DNA of 26,920 nt from Coriobacteriia bacterium (GTDB lineage: Bacteria; Actinomycetota; Coriobacteriia; Coriobacteriales; QAMH01): the NCBI GenBank assembly GCA_900758075.1, contig CAAEQF010000142.1, positions 1-26,920 of the forward strand. Direction: 5' to 3'. This document shows, piece by piece, positions 6,408 to 14,233 of the stretch (positions are counted from its first letter, which is position 1; each line of letters begins with the position of its first letter). The notes below the pieces were generated by a model. The model was given only the letters and a program-made list of their open reading frames with translations. It searched no databases and was not told the DNA's origin. The translations under genes and the position numbers were made by a program.

Positions 6408-8489
6408 CTACCCCGCCTTCGCCTGCAGCGCGCCGAGCGCGGACGCATACTGCGCCTGGAGATCGACGGGCACGGGAAGCGTGAGCTTGCCGTCTTGCGT
6501 GCCCAGTCCCAGCTCCTGCAGCGGGACACGGGCGACGACGAGACCCTCGTCGGTTAAGACGTCGCCGAGCTCCGGAAGCTCGAGCTCTTCGGCGAACATG
6601 CCGACGAGCCCCTTCATGTCGCCGACGGAGATATAGCCCGCCGCCTGCTTTGCCCTCAAGAGCGCGCCTGCCGCAGACCCACCGTCGCGCTCGAGGATAT
6701 GGGAGGTGTTTACGAGAACCGGTTTGTACGACTGCAGGTCGGGCGGCTCGAGGCTCGTCATGGTGAGGGCGTCTTTGAACTTGCCCGACGCCCAGCTGGA
6801 AAGGTCGTTGCCCACGAGGGGGATCTTCCTCATCTGGTTGTCGAACAGGTCCTCCACAGCCTCGGTGCCGCCCGTGTACGCACGCAGAGCATCAGACCAT
6901 GCCCCGAGTACCGCATGCAGCAGCCCCGACCCTATCGACTCCTCGGGCATGAGCCCCGTGGCGATATCGGATATGACGCTGCCCTCATCGTCTGCGGGGT
7001 CGGGGGCAAGCGTGGCGCCGGACAGCGCGACGCGGGCAGGGGTGCCCTCGGAGCCAGATACGAACGGCGTGCTCAAGGCGGAGTCGGGCGCGAACACGAC
7101 GCAGACGCACCCGTACCTTCCCGGCGGCTGCGGGTCGTAGCGCTTCCCGCCCATTGCGGCCACTGCCTTTTTCAGGTCGCCGCGGATTCCTTCCGCCTCT
7201 TCTTCGAGCTCGCGCCTGATCTGTTCCGATTCGAGCGCGGCCGCGCGGTACTCCTGCGATGCGTCGACCACCGCCTTGTAGTAATACTCGAAACCGTTGT
7301 CGATGGACGTGGAGGCAGCGGGGACGCGCCCCAGGGTAACCGCCGAGAACCTGCAGGTCTCGCAGCGCTGCACGCTCCCGCCGTCAATCTCCTGGACCGA
7401 CGCCGTGCCAGAGGGGGTACCCGACTGGTATGCGGGGCATCCCGTATACGCGTGCAGCACCCGCTTGCCGCCGATTTGGGAAACGGGGTATATGCGTTGC
7501 GTGTAGAGATACGTCGAGCGGATCTGCTCCGTGTTGCGCGCGAGCGGTCTCAAGTTGGGAAGTTCGACGCCTCTCTCGGTCCTTTCAATGCTCCCGCCCG
7601 AGACCTCCTTCAGCGCATACTCGTAGAACTGCTTGCGCGCCACGGATTCCGCGACGCGCTCGGGAGAGCCGCCGGCCGCAGAGCCGGGCTCGTTTTGCAG
7701 ACGCAGCGCGTAGTAAGCCTTCGCGCGGGCGAGCGGGGCTGCAAACGTCCAGGTCTTGATTGAGGAGTAGCTGGGGTTTTGGGCATCGGGAAGGCCAGCG
7801 AGATGCGAGGCACGCTCGCGCAGGCAGGTGGAACTGCCGCAGTCCGCCTCGAAGGCGCGCTGCTTTGCCGCATCCTGCTGCTCTTGCGCACGCTCCTGCT
7901 GCTCGCTTTTCTCCTGGATCTTCGTCTCACGCGACTCGATGTCCTGCGCTGCCTCGTTCACCTCGGTATTGTCGGGCAGCTCCACGGGGTCTGCGTGCAG
8001 CGGAGAGGCAAGGGCTACGCCCACATAGTCGACGCCGCTCGCATCTGCATTCGCCGTGATGACCTGTGCGGAGCGCACAGCGCAGATGACAGGCAAGGCC
8101 TCTTGAGCAGCATTGAGCCCCTTGACCGCCGTCTCGGCAAACTTGTCCCTCAGCTGCAGCACCTTGCTGCCAGCGCTGGCGAGCTCTGCCGCGGCAGCCG
8201 CGCCGCCGGGGATAAACGACGCGACGGCAGACGCAGCATAGACCGTGATCCCGACGAGCGAGAACGACAGCAGCGCGGCATCGACGACCTGTCCTGCCGT
8301 CACGAACTCCGCAACGGCGTTGTCTGCCGCCAAGGCTCCGGCATCGGCAACGTACTGGATCTCTCCGGCACGCGTTCCGATGATAAAGCCGCGCATCGTG
8401 ACGAACAGCAGGCCGCATACGACAAGGAGGGCAACAGCCGCTGCAGGCGTCGTGAAGCCACCTTCTTGTCTGACGAATACTGAGTTCAT
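6408..8489 (-). CDS. Large TadG-like membrane-anchored pilus-locus protein
   Basis: A 693-aa protein of unknown exact role. The N-terminus (EGGFTTPAAAVALLVVCGLLFVTMRGF) resembles TadE/TadG leaders, with a membrane helix at about residues 17-38. A second hydrophobic stretch lies at about 70-96, then a Glu/Gln/Lys-rich coiled coil at about 175-215 (KIQEKSEQQERAQEQQDAAK). A long, presumably extracytoplasmic region follows, with several cysteines (CGSSTC, a CETC motif, CVC). Unlike its neighbours it lacks the Glu at +5 after the GG site. The ATG at 8489 overlaps the upstream tadE-like stop (ATGA), which fixes the start; the open frame to 8708 is an overrun. TadG is the best match by position and leader, but its size and cysteines are atypical. 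Confidence 0.75.
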   Translation of the reverse strand: MNSVFVRQEGGFTTPAAAVALLVVCGLLFVTMRGFIIGTRAGEIQYVADAGALAADNAVAEFVTAGQVVDAALLSFSLVGITVYAASAVASFIPGGAAAAAELASAGSKVLQLRDKFAETAVKGLNAAQEALPVICAVRSAQVITANADASGVDYVGVALASPLHADPVELPDNTEVNEAAQDIESRETKIQEKSEQQERAQEQQDAAKQRAFEADCGSSTCLRERASHLAGLPDAQNPSYSSIKTWTFAAPLARAKAYYALRLQNEPGSAAGGSPERVAESVARKQFYEYALKEVSGGSIERTERGVELPNLRPLARNTEQIRSTYLYTQRIYPVSQIGGKRVLHAYTGCPAYQSGTPSGTASVQEIDGGSVQRCETCRFSAVTLGRVPAASTSIDNGFEYYYKAVVDASQEYRAAALESEQIRRELEEEAEGIRGDLKKAVAAMGGKRYDPQPPGRYGCVCVVFAPDSALSTPFVSGSEGTPARVALSGATLAPDPADDEGSVISDIATGLMPEESIGSGLLHAVLGAWSDALRAYTGGTEAVEDLFDNQMRKIPLVGNDLSSWASGKFKDALTMTSLEPPDLQSYKPVLVNTSHILERDGGSAAGALLRAKQAAGYISVGDMKGLVGMFAEELELPELGDVLTDEGLVVARVPLQELGLGTQDGKLTLPVPVDLQAQYASALGALQAKAG

Positions 8490-8965
8490 GTCCACGCCCC
8501 TATCCACTCGTCGGGAGACGCAGCCGCATCGAGCGCCCACTGCGGCGTGCAGTTCGCAGACGCGGAGACTTTCTGCTCCGCGCAGCCGTCGCCGGCACGT
8601 TGACTCGAGAGACCCGCAGCCACGCCCAGCAGGGGCAGCAGGACGACATGGTGAGTAATCTCCACCTGAGAGCGCGAAAGCTCGCCTCCCGAGACCTCGA
8701 CGGTCCACCCATCGCGTCCACCCTCGTGGAACACGGGCACGTTGGGCACGGCGCCAAGGCGGCGCAGCGCATACTCGCGCGCCGCCTGCTCGTCTTGTGT
8801 GCTGGTCGCGAGCATCCGACAGGTCTCCGCTGCCGCCGTCTGCATGACGCAGCGGTCGTAGAGCAGCAGCATCGGCTGCAAGAACACCCCGAACACCACC
8901 AGCAGTACCGGCAGTAAAAACGCCGCCTCGAGCGTCGCCTGTCCCGATTCAGAACGAAAGCACAT
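8486..8965 (-). CDS. TadE-like pseudopilin (first copy)
   Basis: A 159-aa TadE-family pseudopilin of the Flp pilus system. The leader reads MCFRSESGQATLEAAF, with prepilin-type cleavage G8|Q9 and Glu13 at +5. One transmembrane helix follows (about residues 15-37), then an extracytoplasmic domain with cysteines (DRC, ETC, DGC, ANC) that could form disulfides. The ATG at 8965 is chosen because AGGAGG lies 8 nt upstream; a GTG at 8974 lies too close to that site. The start lies 17 nt inside the upstream small pilin-like gene, and the stop overlaps the TadG-like start, so translation is tightly coupled. Confidence 0.84.
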   Translation of the reverse strand: MCFRSESGQATLEAAFLLPVLLVVFGVFLQPMLLLYDRCVMQTAAAETCRMLATSTQDEQAAREYALRRLGAVPNVPVFHEGGRDGWTVEVSGGELSRSQVEITHHVVLLPLLGVAAGLSSQRAGDGCAEQKVSASANCTPQWALDAAASPDEWIGAWT

Positions 8966-9161
8966 CGAGCGCACCTCCTATCGTCCCGAGCGCATGCGAT
9001 GCCGATGCGGAAATGACCTGTGACATCCCGCCATCCGCGACGAAATGCCAGATTGCGCCCAAAGCCCCGATCATCGCCAGGAGCACGAGCCCGATGACGA
9101 GGTACTCGAGTGCCGCCTGCCCCGATTCATCGAGGTGGAAAGCCGCCAGCCTGCCTGCCAT
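8949..9161 (-). CDS. Small Flp/TadE-like pilin (second small pilin)
   Basis: A 70-aa protein starting MAGRLAAFHLDESGQAALEY, with a Flp-type cleavage motif G14|Q15 and the Glu-Tyr pair at +5/+6, the hallmark of Flp pilins (G/xxxxEY). A hydrophobic helix and a short Ser/Ala/Gly-rich tail follow. The start at 9161 is 8 nt after the stop of flp; the longer open frame upstream reads through flp in another frame and is not credible. It could be a second major pilin, a minor pilin or a very short TadE. Motif and size favour a pilin. Confidence 0.78.
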   Translation of the reverse strand: MAGRLAAFHLDESGQAALEYLVIGLVLLAMIGALGAIWHFVADGGMSQVISASASHALGTIGGALDVLSF

Positions 9162-9169
9162 GGCTGTTC

Positions 9170-9376
9170 CTACAGTCCGTTCATGCCGTTCGTGATGGCA
9201 TCCCACAGCTCCGTGACCTTTCCCTTGAACGCGGTGACGGCAAGCATCGCGATAACCGCGAGCACGCCGACGAGAATCGCGTACTCGGTAGTCCCCTGCC
9301 CGTCTTCTCTCATTCCCGCCTTCTTCGCAGACAGCCACGAACAGGCGTGTAGCGTCCTTCTCCTGATTTGCTCCAT
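9170..9376 (-). CDS. flp: Flp family type IVb pilin
   Basis: Candidate major pilin subunit of the Tad pilus, 68 aa. The leader runs to DG26, then QGTTEYAILVGVLAVIAMLAV, an exact G/xxxxEY Flp processing site with Glu31-Tyr32 at +5/+6. One hydrophobic helix and a short C-terminal tail follow; the mature peptide would be about 42 residues. The start at 9376 has AAAGGA at 6-nt spacing and lies 14 bp after tadC. The leader of 26 residues is long and rich in Arg/Lys. A downstream ATG at 9313 would give a 5-residue leader and remains possible. Confidence 0.88.
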   Translation of the reverse strand: MEQIRRRTLHACSWLSAKKAGMREDGQGTTEYAILVGVLAVIAMLAVTAFKGKVTELWDAITNGMNGL

Positions 9377-9390
9377 GTCGAATCCTTTCT

Positions 9391-10134
9391 CTAGAAACTT
9401 GAACCTATGAACTGAATGAGCACGGGGCCCATGATCAGAACCAACATTGCCGGCAGGATGCACGTGCCCGTGGGAACGAGCATCTTGATGGGAACCTTCT
9501 CGACTTGCCGCTCTATCTGCGCAAAGCGCTCACGCCTGATGTCGCACGCGAGCGTCGTGAGCATGCCCGCCAGAGGGGACCCGTATCCCATCGCCTGCAC
9601 AACCGTGTCCGAAAACCTCTTCACCAGCTGCGACTCAGCGTGGTCGGCAGCATCTTTCAGCGCCCGTTCGCGCGTTGCCACGCCGCTTTTCCATTTGAGC
9701 TGCGCCGACCCCATCACCTGGGAGAGCTCTCCGGGGAACTTCTCGCAGTACAGCGCCAGCGCCGCGTCGAAGGAAAGCCCGCCGCGCATTCCCATGGCGA
9801 CGATGTCCGAAAGCGTATCGAGCTGAAGGTCGCAGGCGCGTCGCAAATCATCACGGCGCCTTTTGTCGAGCATGTGCGGTGCTCGCCAGGACAGAATGAT
9901 GGCGGCGACGAGGGCGACCGGTGCGACCCACACCGAAGTCATAGTCGCGAACACGAGTCCCGCCGCCATGAAAACGGAAAAGCACAGGACCGGGTCGCGC
10001 AGGACGTCTTCCAGCACGAGCTTGCGCCCATGCGTTCGCACCCGCAGCTCGAGCCGCCCTGCGACCAGACGAGGTAGCAGGAACCCAGCAGCGCCCGCCG
10101 CCGCAAGTGTCACCGCGAGAATGAGCACGCTCAT
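9391..10134 (-). CDS. tadC: Tad pilus inner-membrane platform protein TadC (T2SSF family)
   Basis: A 247-aa membrane protein with a type II secretion F domain. Helices lie at the N-terminus (MSVLILAVTLAAAGAAGFLL), at about residues 56-90, and at the C-terminus (KMLVPTGTCILPAMLVLIMGPVLIQF). The central cytoplasmic helical domain contains LDTLSDIVAMGMRGGLSFDAAL and AMGYGSPLAGML, typical of TadC. With TadB it is thought to form the platform on which the TadA ATPase acts. The ATG at 10134 overlaps the tadB stop (ATGA), fixing the start; the upstream open frame to 10557 is an overlap in another frame of tadB. Confidence 0.88.
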   Translation of the reverse strand: MSVLILAVTLAAAGAAGFLLPRLVAGRLELRVRTHGRKLVLEDVLRDPVLCFSVFMAAGLVFATMTSVWVAPVALVAAIILSWRAPHMLDKRRRDDLRRACDLQLDTLSDIVAMGMRGGLSFDAALALYCEKFPGELSQVMGSAQLKWKSGVATRERALKDAADHAESQLVKRFSDTVVQAMGYGSPLAGMLTTLACDIRRERFAQIERQVEKVPIKMLVPTGTCILPAMLVLIMGPVLIQFIGSSF

Positions 10135-10910
10135 CGCACCCCTCCCCCTCCCGGGGCCGCCGACAAATCGACAGCGAGCGCCTTCTTGACCAGCAGCACG
10201 CCCGCCACCTCGAGAAGCAGCGCCGTAATGAACAGGGCAATGCCCAGCGGACTCGAGAAGAACGCCCCGAAGTAGCCCGGTGAGAGCACCGTGATCAGCG
10301 CAGCCAGCGCGAGCGGCATCCACGCTACGATGCGCGCGGACAGACGCCCCTGGGTCGTCTTGGTCCGAAGCTCTTCCTCGAGCTCGGCGCTTTGGCGCAG
10401 CGACTCCGAAACGCTCGCAAGCACCTCGCCCAGGCTTCCGCCGGACCTGTGCTGTATTTCCATCGCGGCGGAGAGGTACGCGAATTCCGAACCGCCCGTC
10501 CGTGCGCGCAGCCCCCGTAGCGCCTCGTCGAGACCCTGGCCAGCCTGCAGGTCCCAAACCGTCCTCTTCAGCTCTCCCGCCAATGGCTCGCTGCAGTTGT
10601 CGGCGGCATACTCGAGCGCCTTCACCAGCGAGGTGCCCGCATCGAGCGCGATGCTGAGCAGGCGAAGCGCCTCGGGCATGCCCTGCTTCAGCTCACGCAG
10701 ACGTCGGCGCTTTCGGGCAGACGCGAATGCGCGGGAGAGCCGCGCGCTTCCCGTCTCCAACTCTCGCAGGCGCATGAGCAGGTCACGCCCCTTTTTCACG
10801 AGCGCGCGAGGGTCGCCCCACAAGCGCGGAAGCGCCCCGGCGATACGGTAGGCAGCTGTCCCCGTCGCAACGAGCGTAATCACGAGCAACGCTGCACTGA
10901 GTGGCGCCAT
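10131..10910 (-). CDS. tadB: Tad pilus inner-membrane platform protein TadB (T2SSF family)
   Basis: A 259-aa membrane protein with an N-terminal helix (about residues 5-25), an Arg/Lys-rich cytoplasmic segment, and a T2SSF domain including MPEALRLLSIALDAGTSLVKALEYAA and SGGSLGEVLASVSESLRQ. Two C-terminal helices lie at about residues 196-240. Length suits the shorter TadB proteins of actinobacteria. The ATG at 10910 has AGGAGG 7 nt upstream and lies 31 nt inside the end of tadA. It probably partners TadC in the pilus assembly platform; the TadB/TadC assignment rests on order and on the membrane layout. Confidence 0.87.
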   Translation of the reverse strand: MAPLSAALLVITLVATGTAAYRIAGALPRLWGDPRALVKKGRDLLMRLRELETGSARLSRAFASARKRRRLRELKQGMPEALRLLSIALDAGTSLVKALEYAADNCSEPLAGELKRTVWDLQAGQGLDEALRGLRARTGGSEFAYLSAAMEIQHRSGGSLGEVLASVSESLRQSAELEEELRTKTTQGRLSARIVAWMPLALAALITVLSPGYFGAFFSSPLGIALFITALLLEVAGVLLVKKALAVDLSAAPGGGGVR

Positions 10911-12223
10911 GTCTCCACCTCCTCGGCACTCGCGATACCCAGGTAGGGCAGATCATCGACCCAATCCGGAAGCGCGCCCCAGGAATAGGAGCCCGCACGT
11001 CGGTCCCACTGAACAATCGGCGTGAAGAAACCCGCCGAATCGCCCGCGCTGGCACCTGCGCTCCGCATCGCGATCTGCGTGATGCGGCGGTGCCCGCCGC
11101 CGACGCGGTCTTGCTGCACGACGAGGTCGAGCGCCGAGGCGATCTGCGCCTCGATGATCTCCACGGGCAATTCCATCCCGTAGCGCACCATCATGACCAG
11201 ACGAGGAACGACCTCTTCGGGCCCGTTGGCATGAAGCGTCGTGAGCGAACCATCGTGCCCCGTCGTCATGGCCTGCAGCATATCCGCCGCTTCTGCGCCG
11301 CGGACCTCGCCCACGACGATGCGGTCCGGTCGCATGCGCAGCGAGTTGATGACCAGCTCGCGGATTGTGACCAGGCCCTTGCCCTCAGAGTTGGGCATGC
11401 GTGCCTCCAGGCGCACGACGTGTGGGTGCTCGTCAAAGCGCAGCTCCGCCGAGTCCTCTATCGTGATGATGCGCTCCTGCTTGGGGATATGCTGGGACAG
11501 CGCGTTGAGCAACGTCGTCTTGCCACCGCCCGTGCCGCCGGAGACCGCAATGTTCTTGCGGGACTGCACTCCCCAGACCAGCAGCGTCTCCATCTCCTCC
11601 GAAAGCGATCCGAGCTCAACGAGCTCCGCAAGCGTATATGCCTGCGCCCGGAATTTACGGATGGTGAGCGTGGTCCCGCCCAGCGAGAGCGGAGGGATGA
11701 TGGCGTTTACGCGGTGCCCCTCGGGCAGACGCGCGTTGACGATGGGACTCTGCTCGTCGACCCGGCGCCCGAGCGGCGAGACGATGCGGTCCACCACGAG
11801 TCGCAGCTGCTCTTCGGACTCGAACGACTCGTCGCTGCGGTAGAGCATCCCCTCGCGCTCAAAATAGACCGAGCCGGGCCCGTTGACCATCACTTCCGTA
11901 ACGGCAGGGTCGTTGAGCAGGCGCTCGAGCGGGCCGAGCCCCAGCACCATGTCGAGCGTTTCCGCGACGATAGCAGCCATGTCGTCGGGGTCGAGCCTGG
12001 CAAAGTCGCGCGCCTTGAGTATCTGCTCGATCGCGGCCGTAAGCTCGATGCGGGCGTGCGCTCGCCCCGACGCCAGCAGCTGCGCGATCTTTTCCGAGGA
12101 GACCTCCTCGTACAACGCGTCCCTGAGCTGCGAGCGCACGGCGTCGGCATTGCCCGCCTGCGAACGCTGCCCAGAGCTGGGAACAGGGCTCTGGAGATAG
12201 TCCGAGAACTTCATCGCGCACAT
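10880..12223 (-). CDS. tadA: Tad pilus assembly ATPase TadA (CpaF family)
   Basis: A 447-aa hexameric secretion ATPase of the VirB11/CpaF class, which powers Flp pilus extension (and in some species retraction). Visible elements are an N-terminal helical domain (about residues 25-100) and the family segment DPAVTEVMVNGPGSVYFEREG. They also include Walker A SGGTGGGKTT (228-237), the Asp box ITIEDSAELRF (about 253-263), Walker B RIVVGEVRGAEAADML (about 301-316), and the His box TGHDGSLTTLHAN (321-333). All catalytic motifs look intact. The ATG at 12223 has GGAG 8 nt upstream and overlaps the tadZ stop; an in-frame ATG at 12214 is less well placed. Confidence 0.95.
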   Translation of the reverse strand: MCAMKFSDYLQSPVPSSGQRSQAGNADAVRSQLRDALYEEVSSEKIAQLLASGRAHARIELTAAIEQILKARDFARLDPDDMAAIVAETLDMVLGLGPLERLLNDPAVTEVMVNGPGSVYFEREGMLYRSDESFESEEQLRLVVDRIVSPLGRRVDEQSPIVNARLPEGHRVNAIIPPLSLGGTTLTIRKFRAQAYTLAELVELGSLSEEMETLLVWGVQSRKNIAVSGGTGGGKTTLLNALSQHIPKQERIITIEDSAELRFDEHPHVVRLEARMPNSEGKGLVTIRELVINSLRMRPDRIVVGEVRGAEAADMLQAMTTGHDGSLTTLHANGPEEVVPRLVMMVRYGMELPVEIIEAQIASALDLVVQQDRVGGGHRRITQIAMRSAGASAGDSAGFFTPIVQWDRRAGSYSWGALPDWVDDLPYLGIASAEEVETWRHSVQRCS

Positions 12224-12984
12224 CCCTTTCGCTCCTCCGCCTGCGGCGCTACATACAGGCGCCCCATACGCGGCATGAACTCTTCCATCAGCTGGTCGAC
12301 GCCTTGCACGACAGGCCCATTCGCATCCAGAAACTCGCTCGCCTTTCCCATGGCGAGCTCAGACTCGACTGCGCGTTTTCCATCGGGGACGGTGAAGAGC
12401 TCCTGCGCGGCAAAGGCCGTCTGCGCGCTCCTGAACACGTCTTTGCAGCGCGGGCAATACCGGTTGAACACGGGGACCACGCGCGCCGATGCGACGCCGA
12501 CACGCCCGAGCAGCTCGAGCGCCTTGAGCGCCCCGTACACAGACGCACGCCGCCCATCCATGACCAGGAGCACAAAGTCAGACGAGCACACCAGGCCCGC
12601 CGTCAGGCCGTTCCAGAACTGCCCCGTGTCGGCAACGACGAGGTCGGGCGTGCGGCGTATCGAAGGCAGACAGGCGACTACCTCGTCGCTCGCCTGCTCT
12701 GCCGCCTCGGGGAAGCAGGGCGCTTTGAGCAGGTCGAGACAGTCTGCAAGCGCGAGCGGCGGGCACTCCGCCCCGAGCGAGAGGTCGGGGAGCTCCTCGT
12801 CGAGCCCCAACCAGACACCGTAGTCTCCAAACTGCAGGTCGCCCTCGAGGAGTGTCGTCTTGACCCCCGCACGGGCGGCAAGGCACGCGCACAAAAGCGC
12901 GATTGTGCTCTTTCCCGCTCCTCCGCTCGCCGACACGACGGTCATGAGTGGAGCCGTGTGCATATTGTTCGTGTGCCCGCGCAT
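12211..12984 (-). CDS. tadZ: TadZ/CpaE-like MinD-superfamily ATPase
   Basis: A 257-aa ParA/MinD-type ATPase that in Tad systems positions the pilus machine at a cell site. The deviant Walker A is SGGAGKST (residues 20-27). A second conserved strand reads TTLLEGDLQFGDYGVWLGL, and LVVADTG is the Walker B-like strand. It lacks the N-terminal receiver-like domain common in CpaE/TadZ, starting almost directly with the ATPase. A CPRC pair sits near residue 179. The ATG at 12984 overlaps the cpaB stop as TGATG; a second ATG at 12963 would trim seven residues. The function of the short form is inferred from operon position. Confidence 0.85.
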   Translation of the reverse strand: MRGHTNNMHTAPLMTVVSASGGAGKSTIALLCACLAARAGVKTTLLEGDLQFGDYGVWLGLDEELPDLSLGAECPPLALADCLDLLKAPCFPEAAEQASDEVVACLPSIRRTPDLVVADTGQFWNGLTAGLVCSSDFVLLVMDGRRASVYGALKALELLGRVGVASARVVPVFNRYCPRCKDVFRSAQTAFAAQELFTVPDGKRAVESELAMGKASEFLDANGPVVQGVDQLMEEFMPRMGRLYVAPQAEERKGCAR

Positions 12985-13649
12985 CAGCTGTCCCCTTTCG
13001 CGCTGTCGGTGCCGCTCGGAAGCACGAAGTGGATGGTCCCCTTCGAAGATGCCGTGATCAGCTCGCTCACGCTCGCGGGCGTCACCGCGAGCGTCACCCA
13101 GGTGACCTGCTGCTTCGTGCTGGGGTTTTCGCTCGTGCTCGTCTCGAGCACGAGAATCTTCTGGCCGAGCAGCACCACTTCTCCCTCGGCGGTCTCGACG
13201 TACACGTCAACGAACGAGCCCTTCTGTATGGCGCCGCCAACGGCGAGCACGTCGTCGGAGGATACGCTCACCGCCGACAGTCCCACGGGCACGGCGATGC
13301 GCGACGCCCCGCTGCCGACGCGGTCGAGCATGATCGGCTCGTTTCTCTTGATATCTGCTTGCGCGATCTTGCCCGCGACCTGGTCGACAGACGTTGCCGC
13401 CTCCCCCTGTGCGAGCAAGTCGACGAGCCACTCCTGCGTCGTGACGTTTGATTCGTCCACCGGGCTGCCCACGGGGATGTCCTTCGTGGCTACCACGACC
13501 TCCACGCGTTCACCGCCGTAGCTGTGTATCGCCGCCGCACGTGCCATGGCAGCCTCGGAATTGACCGATGCCGTATACGCGAACACACCCAGCACCGCGA
13601 CAGCCGCGCAGACCGCGGAGATGATCGTCTGCTTGCGTTGTCTTGCCAT
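12984..13649 (-). CDS. cpaB: SAF-domain pilus assembly protein CpaB/RcpC
   Basis: A 221-aa CpaB/RcpC-family protein. It has an N-terminal signal anchor (about residues 8-27, ISAVCAAVAVLGVFAYTA). An SAF domain begins with VEVVVATKDIPVGSPVDESNV and continues through IKRNEPIMLDRV, followed by the RcpC beta-rich region (AVPVGLSAVSVSSDDVLAVGGAIQKGSFVDVYV). The family lies in the periplasm or cell-wall space and helps pilus assembly, possibly with the secretin in Gram-negatives. A Gram-positive version has no secretin partner here. ATG 13649 has GAGGAGG 5 nt upstream. It is the first gene of the Tad operon. Confidence 0.9.
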   Translation of the reverse strand: MARQRKQTIISAVCAAVAVLGVFAYTASVNSEAAMARAAAIHSYGGERVEVVVATKDIPVGSPVDESNVTTQEWLVDLLAQGEAATSVDQVAGKIAQADIKRNEPIMLDRVGSGASRIAVPVGLSAVSVSSDDVLAVGGAIQKGSFVDVYVETAEGEVVLLGQKILVLETSTSENPSTKQQVTWVTLAVTPASVSELITASSKGTIHFVLPSGTDSAKGDS

Positions 13650-13845
13650 GTCGCCTCCTCATTCGTCGCAGGTAACGCATGAATGACTATCGCTTGAAAC
13701 GACCTGCCAAAACCACCCCGCAAAGTCTGCGCACTTCGCAGGCTCAGCCACGAGCTCATTCCGAGCCAAGCCAGAGCCAAATCAGAGCAGAATCAAGCCA
13801 AGAGCAGAGCCGCCCCGCTCGCGGCTCGATGGCACACGGCGAAAC
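13650..13845. other. Leader region upstream of the Tad operon
   Basis: No gene is supported here. The first 30 bases hold the cpaB ribosome-binding site. Between about 13760 and 13812 the plus strand is a purine-rich run of imperfect short repeats built on AGAGC/AAGCC units. No confident -35/-10 pair could be aligned for the Tad operon, although its promoter should lie in this stretch. Confidence 0.4.
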
Positions 13846-13956
13846 ATGAATAGGCGCAGTAAGAGAACGAAGGCGGGCGTCAAGAGATTCCATTGCCCGT
13901 CCTGCGGGGTATCCACCATGCAGAGGTATGGCATGAGGCGAGGATGCTGCCCCTAA
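13846..13956 (+). pseudogene. Relic of an IS1249-like (IS256-type) transposase N-terminus
   Basis: A 36-codon plus-strand reading frame contains KRTKAGVKRFHCPSCGVSTM followed by QRYG. This matches the pattern of the N-terminal zinc ribbon of IS1249-like transposases (G-x-T-x-x-G-x-x-R-W-x-C-x-x-C-G-x-S-x-x-x-R-Y). The first CPxC pair is missing and a stop follows at 13954, so the gene is broken. A weak trace of the next region (ALDGLVLGKV) may persist near 14040-14070 in another frame. Identification is by recalled pattern only. Confidence 0.35.
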
Positions 13957-14233
13957 TGCACGAGCGCCACTCTCCAAGAGGTCCCAAGAAGCAATAGTGC
14001 CAAGACAAGAATCGACGGTCGCGATTGAGAACATTACGAGCCTTGGACGGCCTCGTCCTCGGCAAGGTAGGGCATAGCAAACGTACGGGCGCGTCGGCGG
14101 GGACACCGCTCAGCGGCCACTCGCATCACCCCACAGCACGTTTCAGGAAAAAGGCCAGCAGCATCTCGCAAAGAGGATAAGTAAACCAAGTTACGAGCCG
14201 ACGGGCGGCGGAATGGTGAGGGGCCGCGGTGTG
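13957..14233. other. Unassigned intergenic region
   Basis: This is the rest of the gap between the NCS1 permease stop and the Tad operon. Short frames on both strands show no family features. No U-run terminator was found for the permease operon. It may be decayed insertion-sequence DNA continuing from the transposase relic. Confidence 0.4.

Noticed and set aside
6699..7763. 354-aa plus-strand open frame opposite the TadG-like gene
   Set aside because: The minus-strand frame has an ATGA-coupled start and a TadG-like leader; the plus frame shows neither start signals nor a recognisable domain.
10901..12823. 640-aa plus-strand open frame opposite tadA and tadZ
   Set aside because: It is fully antisense to two genes with clear motifs, is Arg/His/Asp-rich as expected for a shadow in high-G+C DNA, and has no ribosome-binding site or family features.
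13756..14106. 116-aa minus-strand frame upstream of cpaB
   Set aside because: No domain, no ribosome-binding site, and composition unlike neighbouring genes; it overlaps the transposase relic on the other strand.
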